Positions 7,327-12,264 of a stretch of DNA of 12,264 nucleotides are shown one piece after another. The translations under genes were made by a program, and so were the position numbers. The DNA lies in the NCBI GenBank assembly GCA_024639205.1, contig JAHEIV010000042.1, positions 1 to 12,264 on the forward strand, in the 5' to 3' direction. This DNA is from Deltaproteobacteria bacterium (GTDB lineage: Bacteria; Desulfobacterota; Desulfobacteria; Desulfobacterales; SG8-13). Below the pieces are notes generated by a model. That model was given only the letters and a program-made list of their open reading frames with translations. It was not told the DNA's origin and searched no databases. The first letter of the stretch is position 1; each line of letters opens with the position of its first letter.

Positions 7327-8553
7327 CTAATAGAGCGCTTGAATGAGTTTGAAAATGACCATACTGGTCACGGCGGCTGCGGGTACGGTCAGTACCCAGT
7401 ATATCACGATCTGAAAGATTACTCGAAAATTAACGGCTTCCAGGCCGCGGGCAAGTCCCACTCCCATCACGCCGCCCACGGCGGCATGGGTGGTGGAAAC
7501 CGGCAGTCCCAGTTTGGAGGCAACCAATACGGTTGTGGCCGCCGCGAAATCGACCGAAAAGCCACGGGTGTTGGTCAGCGTGGTGATCTTTCTGCCAATG
7601 GTGTCCATGACGCGATGGCCTGCCATGGCGATCCCGCAGGCGATACCGATTCCGCCGAACACAAGCAGAAAAAACGGCACCGGCACTTTGGTTCCCACCT
7701 CGCCGGTTTTCACCAGAAAATAGATCACTGCCAGCGGACCGATGGCGTTGGCGACGTCGTTGGCGCCCTGGGCCAAGGCGACATAGCAGGAAGTGCCGAT
7801 CTGGATACGCCGGAAAACCTGCTCTTCTCCTTCAACCTCCGGATTCCCTACAAATTTCACCAGGGCGAGCTTGCCCGCCCAGCCCAGTAAAGCCGACACC
7901 ATGAAAGCGACCAGCAGGGCGCTCGGCATTTCCATCGATAATTTTTTCCCCAGCGGCGTTTTGAATAGAAACGACAAAACCACCACGAATATGGCGATGC
8001 CGATAAAATAAGGGGACAGTTTCAATGCCCGGGAAAACGGCTGCTCCACCGAGAGGACCAGACGGATGATCACCTTGAACATGAAAAAAGCGAGGAGCAT
8101 GCTGAATACCGGTGATATGACCCAGCTCAGCACGACGGCACCGAGCTTGCCCCAATTGATCACGGATAATCCGCCGGTCATGATACCGAAACCGATCATG
8201 GCCCCGACAATCGAGTGGGTCGTCGATACCGGCAGGGATCGCCAGGTGGCAAAGCTGACCCACAGCGCGGCGGCTAAAAGCGCCGAGAAGGCTCCGATGA
8301 GTGCCTGCTGCGGATCGGTCAGCACATCGGTCGAAACAATGCCCTTGCGAATAGTGTCGGTGACATGCGAGCCGATGAATGCCGCCCCGACTATGTTCAG
8401 AATGCCGGCGATGAAAATGGCCTGCCGTATGGTAATGGCATTGGCACCGACCGCGGAGGCCATCGAGTTGGCGACATCGTTGGCGCCGATGTTCCAGGCC
8501 ATGTAGAATCCGAAGACGTAACCGATTATCAGTACGGTAAATTCAGGTGTCAT
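7327..8553 (-). CDS. pit: Pit-family inorganic phosphate transporter
   Basis: Inner-membrane phosphate permease of 408 residues (PiT/SLC20 family, PF01384), which moves metal-phosphate or phosphate with a cation at low affinity. The inverted-repeat architecture is clear: GANDVANSMASAVGANA (23-39) is echoed by GANDVANAIGP (263-273), and LPVSTTH occurs twice (107-113, 350-356). About ten hydrophobic segments alternate with a charged central loop (about 230-250), and the C-terminus ends in a helix (385-405). The ATG at 8553 gives the expected N-terminus MTPEFTVLIIGYVFGFYMAWNIG; its ribosome-binding site is weak (AGG about 12 nt upstream). First gene of a probable operon with the DUF47 gene and perhaps the dikinase. 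A candidate promoter lies at 8692-8719. Confidence 0.95.
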   Translation of the reverse strand: MTPEFTVLIIGYVFGFYMAWNIGANDVANSMASAVGANAITIRQAIFIAGILNIVGAAFIGSHVTDTIRKGIVSTDVLTDPQQALIGAFSALLAAALWVSFATWRSLPVSTTHSIVGAMIGFGIMTGGLSVINWGKLGAVVLSWVISPVFSMLLAFFMFKVIIRLVLSVEQPFSRALKLSPYFIGIAIFVVVLSFLFKTPLGKKLSMEMPSALLVAFMVSALLGWAGKLALVKFVGNPEVEGEEQVFRRIQIGTSCYVALAQGANDVANAIGPLAVIYFLVKTGEVGTKVPVPFFLLVFGGIGIACGIAMAGHRVMDTIGRKITTLTNTRGFSVDFAAATTVLVASKLGLPVSTTHAAVGGVMGVGLARGLEAVNFRVIFQIVIYWVLTVPAAAVTSMVIFKLIQALY

Positions 8554-8691
8554 GGTGTAATGAAACCTGCTCGGAAGAATCTCCGGGTGGCAGATTGGCA
8601 GGTATTTACGCGAGGCGCGGTCGCTCTGTGGTTTTTGTGCGTCAACCCCACTTCACATCATCTCTTCAGGATCGCTGTAAATCTCTCGCAG

Positions 8692-8719
8692 ATTATTGAT
8701 GTTAAGATTTAGTTGTGAA
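8692..8719 (-). promoter_or_regulatory. Candidate sigma-70 promoter for pit
   Basis: Read on the minus strand: TTCACA (8719-8714, 5 of 6 to TTGACA), a 16-nt spacer, AATAAT (8697-8692, 5 of 6 to TATAAT). Transcription would start near 8685 and give a leader of about 130 nt before pit. A TTAACA in the spacer region was checked as part of a Pho-box-like repeat, but the spacing fits no known consensus. Confidence 0.4.
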
Positions 8720-8804
8720 CAAGAGGGCCATATCACGGGGGATACGGGAAAATCAACCCCATTTGACGGGCAGCCAGGGCAGGGTAAGATGTAAAGCGTT
8801 ACTG

Positions 8805-8833
8805 TTAGCATTGGGTTAGAATTCTGCTAGAAT
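8805..8833 (+). promoter_or_regulatory. Candidate plus-strand promoter, antisense direction
   Basis: TTAGCA (8805-8810, 4 of 6), a 17-nt spacer and TAGAAT (8828-8833, 5 of 6) point right, into the 3' end of the minus-strand gene at 8912-10573. No plus-strand gene follows, so it would make an antisense or non-coding transcript. Chance matches of this quality are common. Confidence 0.2.
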
Positions 8834-8911
8834 CGCGTCAACCATCCTTTGATATCACATGGTAGCGCATCCGGGTAAGTTTTCCGCAAACGCAGCGTTT
8901 ATCGGCGGAGA

Positions 8912-10573
8912 TCAAACACCTGTATCCTCATCGCTGAGCGACGGCAGGTGGGCGCGGCAGGCGGAGGCAAAGTCTTCCGGGTAGTGCCCGCTGATCCAGC
9001 GCAGCTGCGCTTCGCTGAACGCGCCCGGAGACTGAGGCAGGCGGGGAAGGAATGCATAGAGCAACCGCTGGTCGGAATCTTCGCTGTCGAACCGTTTGGC
9101 ATACTCGATAACGGTAATCATCCTGGCTCCCATCGTCTCCAATGTCTGCATGGCCGCCAGCATCACCCGGTCGAGGGAGCGACGGGTGAGCGTGTCGGTC
9201 TCGAGGATATTGCCGACCGGCTGCAGCGTCATCAGCTGCAGTTCCCACTGGGAAGTCTGCGCTTTCGGTACAAAGAGCATCACCCGGTCGTCTTCGTAGA
9301 GTACCAGGCTGTGACCGTTACCCTTGCTCTGATCCAGCCGCCGGTTTGCCCGCAGCGCGGCAATCAATGCCTCAAAAAAGCTGCTGCCGGTCTCCTTACG
9401 GTAGCGTTGGACGAACTCGGCGACCAGGTCCCCGCAGCAGTATGCCGAGAAGCTTTCCTCTTTTGTATCCAAGGCCCCGTTCGAAGAGATTATGTTCGGC
9501 ACAAGCGCATACTGGCTGTGAATCTGCTGGTGGGAGGCATGCAGCCGGTATCCGCTGGGAGAAAAATCAAAGCCGAAGTTCCACCCCCAGAGGGTGGCGG
9601 TGAAAGGCAATCGCGCTCGTTCGGCGTCGCTTTGCAAGCCGTCGACGATTTTTAGGCGCAACGACTCCAGTTCTGTCGGCGTCAATGGCCTCTTGGAGGC
9701 CGGCACCTCAATTTCTAGTGCTTCGGCCAGACGTGCGAATGTCCGCTGGTAGTATAGATGTCGCATTCCGCGCATGTCGCCTGGGGTCAGGTCGCCGATG
9801 CGATAACGCACGGCATCGTCGGCCATGTTGGCCGCAAATTGCCCCCACGGGATGTAGCTGTTGCGTCGAAGATATTCAAAAATGTGACTGGTATTATCTT
9901 TCCATTCGCCGACGATTTCACTGTCTCCCTGTATTCCGGGTTTCAGCACCATGGCGGTTTTATATGGATCGGGAAGGTGCGGGTTGTTGGCCACCGCTTC
10001 GAACAGAAGATGATCATAAATGACCGCTTTGCCGCTGCCGCCGGCCTGCCGGATATGTGCCAGGCCAACCGGATGGCCATCCGCATCGTTTCGCACCAGG
10101 CGGCAGCTGATTTCAGCGAGATGAATCAGATCCGCCGGGTCCGTGGAGTTGACCGCCAGCGTCATTTTCAGTGCGTTCGGCAGTTGCCGAAACAACTTCG
10201 CTGTTTGCTCGGTTCCGGATCCCGGCGGATGCCGGAGATTGCCGATCAGTTCAGAAAAGGAAAGGGTCGGTTTTTCAGCAAGGATAAACTCATCCGCTTC
10301 CAGCGCCCTGGAATCCGCCCAGCTTTTGAGGATATAAGTGGTCCCGCGGAAGGGGAAGGCATTGGAAATCTCATAGATCCACCCGCCATTGGGTTCGGTA
10401 ACGTCTCCTTTCGGAAAATTGGCATCGTTTCTATTTGGCTGACCGTCTTCGAAGGGTCCCAGGCTGCCGGTAGCTGAATCCCGGCGAAAGTTTTTGACGG
10501 TATACCGGGGGCGGTGAACGCCGAATACGAAGCGCCCGTCCGGCGCAACACAGGTTCGCAGGTTATCGAACAA
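8912..10573 (-). CDS. Uncharacterised protein with GalT/HIT-like active-site motif
   Basis: I do not recognise this family by name. The frame gives 553 residues with balanced composition and no signal peptide or membrane helix, so a soluble cytoplasmic protein. Near 326-357 a TLWGWNFGFDF strand is followed by ASHQQIHSQ (346-354) and ALVP. This resembles the GalT/ADP-glucose phosphorylase pattern A-S-x-x-H-x-H-S-Q-x-x-A-L, with His352 in the nucleophile position and Gln350 replacing the first His. A later segment, LVLYEDDRVMLFVPKA (423-438) then WELQLM, resembles the second HIT-like half, where substrate-side strands lie. The fold is inference; a nucleotidyl or phosphoryl transfer role follows only if it holds. 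The 5' end is uncertain: the first usable codon is TTG at 10573 (GGGGGA upstream), and an in-frame TGA lies five codons before it. Confidence 0.8.
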   Translation of the reverse strand: MFDNLRTCVAPDGRFVFGVHRPRYTVKNFRRDSATGSLGPFEDGQPNRNDANFPKGDVTEPNGGWIYEISNAFPFRGTTYILKSWADSRALEADEFILAEKPTLSFSELIGNLRHPPGSGTEQTAKLFRQLPNALKMTLAVNSTDPADLIHLAEISCRLVRNDADGHPVGLAHIRQAGGSGKAVIYDHLLFEAVANNPHLPDPYKTAMVLKPGIQGDSEIVGEWKDNTSHIFEYLRRNSYIPWGQFAANMADDAVRYRIGDLTPGDMRGMRHLYYQRTFARLAEALEIEVPASKRPLTPTELESLRLKIVDGLQSDAERARLPFTATLWGWNFGFDFSPSGYRLHASHQQIHSQYALVPNIISSNGALDTKEESFSAYCCGDLVAEFVQRYRKETGSSFFEALIAALRANRRLDQSKGNGHSLVLYEDDRVMLFVPKAQTSQWELQLMTLQPVGNILETDTLTRRSLDRVMLAAMQTLETMGARMITVIEYAKRFDSEDSDQRLLYAFLPRLPQSPGAFSEAQLRWISGHYPEDFASACRAHLPSLSDEDTGV

Positions 10574-10889
10574 CGGATTCCCCCATCAGCTGGATCGGCT
10601 GCCGGCCCTGGATTCACTTTCGGACGTTCCGAAACCAATCGGCACAGCGCCGCAATTGGATGTGGCAATGTGAACGGCCCGCATGGCGCGGGTCTTCCAG
10701 AACCTGTATCGACTATCATGGTAACACAAAAAAATCGCTTTTTCGATAGCACAAGGCAGAACCGCGCAAGGGGCCGAGAATTCAGGTGGCATGGAGTTGG
10801 GTGGTGGCGCCGGGACGACCCAATCAGCGGAAAAACACCTGTTGCATTCTTCGCTGTATGACCGGACCGTGGATCACGTTAGCCTGAAA
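10574..10889. other. Spacer upstream of the 8912-10573 gene; possible lost N-terminus
   Basis: No gene is supported here. In the minus-strand frame of the downstream gene, a reading frame at 10792-10589 runs in phase into TGA (10588-10586) and then on into the gene. Its residues are unremarkable and lack a ribosome-binding site at the first ATG. An ATG at 10586-10584 followed by a run of five G would join the gene's frame if one G were removed. Plus-strand frames here look non-coding. Confidence 0.4.
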
Positions 10890-10920
10890 ACCGCTGCGCG
10901 CGCATCTTGCGTGCAGCGGT
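10890..10920 (-). terminator. Probable terminator of the small Arg-rich gene
   Basis: ACCGCTGC (10890-10897) pairs with GCAGCGGT (10913-10920), and GCGC/GCGT extends the stem to about 12 bp including one G-U pair, with a 7-nt loop. On the minus strand TTTTC follows, a short T-tract. It sits 20 bp past the stop of the gene at 10941-11144, so the orientation fits; the weak T-tract limits confidence. Confidence 0.55.
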
Positions 10921-10940
10921 CAAGTAAAGATGGCTGCAGG

Positions 10941-11144
10941 TCAATCGATCTCATAAAGGGTTTTGTAGGCGTTTCTTCTTTCCAGTCCTTTACGAATCCT
11001 CAACAGACGCGCCATGCGTCGATCAGTGCCGCTTCTGCGATGGCGCAGCCACCTGCGCTCCGGAAACCGATAGGACGATGTCCGTTGCCTGCGGTCGGAC
11101 AGGCGTCGCCTTCCTCCCTTGTCGGCCAATTCCTTTTTGTCCAT
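10941..11144 (-). CDS. Small Arg-rich protein with RRxxxDRR repeats
   Basis: A 67-residue, strongly basic protein of unknown function. It carries two copies of an RRxxxDRR motif, GRRRLSDRR (11-19) and RRSGTDRR (36-43), plus PERRW (28-32) and LERRN. Short DRR-motif proteins of this kind are, as far as I recall, frequent as hypothetical genes in Desulfobacterota; a nucleic-acid or nucleotide-ligand contact is plausible but unproven. The start is unusually well supported: AGGAGG lies 7 nt before the ATG. A 6-bp hairpin (CGGCAG/CTGCCG, 11171-11185) sits 14 nt upstream of that site in the leader and could modulate translation. A terminator-like hairpin follows the gene. The next minus-strand gene upstream encodes a PilZ domain, whose own start also has a DRRKDPR box. 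Confidence 0.72.
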   Translation of the reverse strand: MDKKELADKGGRRRLSDRRQRTSSYRFPERRWLRHRRSGTDRRMARLLRIRKGLERRNAYKTLYEID

Positions 11145-11170
11145 AAGCGTTCCTCCTGCGAGATGCTACC

Positions 11171-11185
11171 CGGCAGCGTCTGCCG
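11171..11185. repeat. Leader hairpin upstream of the small Arg-rich gene
   Basis: CGGCAG (11171-11176) and CTGCCG (11180-11185) form a perfect 6-bp GC-rich stem with a 3-nt loop, 14 nt upstream of the Shine-Dalgarno sequence (11157-11152) on the minus strand. It could be a translational control element or simply chance. Confidence 0.35.
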
Positions 11186-11350
11186 CCGTCAAGGGGCAGC
11201 ACCAGAATCATGCGGAATACAATGATGACTGCAAGAAGCGTGCAGAAATTTCTATGCTAATATATTGTTTGATTTAAGCATTTTAGATGATCGCATTAAA
11301 AAAATCAAACGATGTTGTGAAGTCGATTACCTACATTTGGGGAATAGAAA

Positions 11351-11479
11351 TCACACAGCAGTCGCTACTGCATGGGCCTTACCACCGTTTGTCGAGTCGA
11401 TATGGCAGCGCTTACAACCGGCAGGAACCGGACCGTCGCCATATTTCGGGCAGCGTTGATCCGGCCCGCAAGCATACAC
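11351..11479 (-). CDS. Possible 42-residue Cys-rich peptide
   Basis: A GTG at 11479-11477 overlaps the downstream TAG of the PilZ frame by one base (TAGTG), a layout typical of translational coupling. The product would be 42 residues with four cysteines spaced C-x5-C-x11-C-x2-C (residues 4, 10, 22, 25) followed by His26, suggestive of a metal-binding knuckle. The ribosome-binding site is weak and no family is recognised. The frame continues upstream to a GTG at 11554, but there the PilZ frame is clearly the coding one. It may be a real small gene or chance. Confidence 0.28.
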   Translation of the reverse strand: MYACGPDQRCPKYGDGPVPAGCKRCHIDSTNGGKAHAVATAV

Positions 11480-11790
11480 TAAATCCGCTGCAATCGCATC
11501 ACTCGTTTGCGGGGGTCCTTGAAAAACTCGACTCCGAATCCCTCCCGATTTCACCAGACGATCTGTGCCCTGCGCTTTGCGTTTTTGTCTTTGGAGTAAG
11601 GCAGCGCCACTGTGATGACCTCACCCACCGGCGGTATATCCGGAGACTGGATATAAAGACCGCTGCGGCTGTAGCTGACCGGATCACCTTCGAACAGGTG
11701 GACCCGCGTGACAAAAAAAACGTACCGGGAAAACGGATACCGGGGATCTTTTCGCCGGTCGGGGTCGGCGCGGTGATTCAATGGCAGCAT
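11479..11790 (-). pseudogene. PilZ-domain protein interrupted by an in-frame TGA
   Basis: Single-domain PilZ protein, a cyclic-di-GMP receptor type. Codons 1-79 give DRRKDPRYPF with the RxxxR box (Arg13, Arg17) and VSYSRSGLYI (38-47), which fits the (D/N)xSxxG box except that Ser39 replaces Asp/Asn. The frame hits TGA at 11553-11551 right after AQIVW, yet 23 in-phase codons follow that read as the missing last PilZ strand and helix (NREGFGVEFF, then KDPRKRVMRLQRI) before TAG at 11479. With the TGA read through, the protein is 103 residues, the normal single-domain length. The ATG at 11790 directly follows a TAA and has no good ribosome-binding site. Likely a decaying gene, a sequence error, or less likely recoding. 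Confidence 0.72.
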
Positions 11791-11959
11791 TTACGACTAC
11801 TTTCAGGATCAACGTCACCATTCTGGTCGGCGGGATCGCATGGCAGTCTGCATCCTTCGACTCATTGGGCAGCCATTTGTAAGGATCTTCCGGCGTCTTG
11901 GTGATCACGACGGAATAATCCGGAAGCCTGCCTTTCCGGTATTGGCAAAGACCGTGCAA
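11791..11959 (-). other. Coding-like fragment upstream of PilZ, no good start
   Basis: In one minus-strand frame, codons from about 11926 to 11800 have the G/C-ending bias of the real genes here and read LPDYSVVITKTPEDPYKWLP and onward. An in-frame TGA at 11968-11966 blocks extension upstream; only TTG or GTG starts without ribosome-binding sites are available; and downstream the frame runs out of phase into the PilZ gene. I do not recognise it. It may be the remains of a gene truncated at the AT-rich patch. Confidence 0.25.
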
Positions 11960-11968
11960 AACAGATCA

Positions 11969-12120
11969 TTTTTTTTTTGCTAATTATATCGACTGCTAAA
12001 ACAGAAGGCGAAAAAGCGAAGAAGTAAAACGAAAGGTTTTTCTAATATTTATTTACTATATTACCCAATTTAATTATTATATTACCTAGTACTAATTTAT
12101 TAATTATTTCCATATCCTTC
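11969..12120. other. AT-rich patch with homopolymer and short repeats
   Basis: A run of ten T (11969-11978) opens a stretch, densest at 12036-12115, that is far richer in A+T than the rest of the window. No reading frame is supported in it. It could be a promoter region for the minus-strand genes, a site of past insertion, or simple non-coding DNA. Confidence 0.5.
12057..12086. repeat. Two direct 9-bp repeats TATATTACC, 21-bp period
   Basis: TATATTACC occurs at 12057-12065 and 12078-12086, placing the copies two helical turns apart on the same face, as regulator-binding repeats often are. Only two copies are visible and the setting is AT-rich, so chance is possible. Confidence 0.35.
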
Positions 12121-12218
12121 TTTTCGCAGCGCACCGGTGCCGGATGCGGTCATCGAGGCCGGATGTCTTGCTTCCTAATTTATTGACTTGCGAATTCAAA
12201 TCGTTTACGTGTCTGAAA

Positions 12219-12264
12219 ATGCGCAAAGGATTCAAACAGCGTTCCACGTATCTGATGCTGCTGG
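12219..12264 (+). CDS. Possible 5' end of a gene cut by the window edge
   Basis: An ATG at 12219 opens MRKGFKQRSTYLMLL and runs off the window. A basic start leading into hydrophobic residues would suit a signal peptide or membrane anchor, but only 15 residues are visible. There is no clear Shine-Dalgarno sequence; TTGACT at 12183-12188 is a fair -35 without a good -10. A short minus-strand frame ending in TAA at 12180 competes for the same bases. Confidence 0.22.
   Translation, partial: MRKGFKQRSTYLMLL

Larger units (their letters stand above)
8554..8911. other. Intergenic region between pit and the 8912-10573 gene
   Basis: This 358-bp spacer lies between two minus-strand genes. It should hold the 3' end of the upstream transcript and the promoter and leader of pit. 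I see a candidate minus-strand promoter (8692-8719), a candidate plus-strand promoter (8805-8833) and a short AAACG/CGTTT palindrome near 8888-8900, but no T-tracted terminator and no convincing small gene. Confidence 0.55.

Noticed and set aside
8698..8720. Pho-box-like TTCACA and TTAACA upstream of pit
   Set aside because: The repeats are 14 bp apart, which fits neither the 11-bp PhoB repeat nor the PhoP spacing.
11287..11904. 205-codon plus-strand frame near the right end
   Set aside because: Antisense to the PilZ frame, low-quality composition and no ribosome-binding site, whereas the minus frame shows PilZ motifs.
11916..11978. Plus-strand terminator using CCGGAA/TTCCGG and the T10 run
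   Set aside because: The hairpin is about 30 nt away from the T-tract and no plus-strand gene lies upstream to be terminated.
12180..12263. Minus-strand C-terminal fragment containing IRGTLFESF, reminiscent of DUF4143 ATPases
   Set aside because: Only 27 residues before TAA, the similarity ends after LFESF, and the window edge prevents testing it.

Overview
The window looks like a chromosomal stretch from a moderately GC-rich, Gram-negative-type bacterium. My best guess is Desulfobacterota (Desulfobacterales-like): the mix of a Pit/DUF47 phosphate transporter, a stand-alone PilZ protein, a tiny Arg-rich 'RRxxxDRR' protein and an MJ1255/VC2487-type glycosyltransferase fits that group. This is inference, as there is no rRNA or tRNA gene to anchor it. 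TGA is used as an ordinary stop here (phoU, the DUF47 gene, the small Arg-rich gene).

Left part (1-3808). phoU is on the minus strand, closed by a clear Rho-independent terminator. A structured divergent spacer of about 575 bp follows, then a plus-strand PIN-PhoH (PhoH2-type) RNA helicase/nuclease gene. The leader of that gene carries hairpins and a near-perfect match to the rRNA-operon boxA antitermination element. Next on the plus strand is a GT-B-like glycosyltransferase.

Centre (4051-8553). A minus-strand block probably runs from a promoter near 8.7 kb: pit (low-affinity phosphate permease), a DUF47/PhoU-like Pit accessory protein 19 bp downstream, and an 825-residue dikinase-type phosphotransferase. 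The last has an N-terminal ATP-grasp domain and a C-terminal swivelling phosphohistidine domain, but no room for the PEP/pyruvate TIM barrel of PpsA or PpdK, so it resembles rifampin phosphotransferase in layout. With phoU, the window has a phosphate-handling theme, but no pst or phoBR genes are present.

Right part (8554-12264). A large minus-strand gene of unrecognised family (8912-10573) carries a signature that I read as a divergent GalT/HIT-superfamily active site; its 5' end is ambiguous. Further right, coding density drops and decay signs appear: a small Arg-rich protein with an excellent ribosome-binding site, a PilZ gene interrupted by an in-frame TGA, a possible 42-residue Cys-rich peptide coupled to the PilZ stop, a codon-biased fragment with no good start, and an AT-rich patch with short direct repeats. 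The window ends in what may be the start of another gene.

Most interesting leads: the unrecognised GalT/HIT-like family, the boxA-like leader of the PhoH2 gene, the TGA-split PilZ gene, and the RPH-like phosphotransferase of unknown substrate next to phosphate transport genes.
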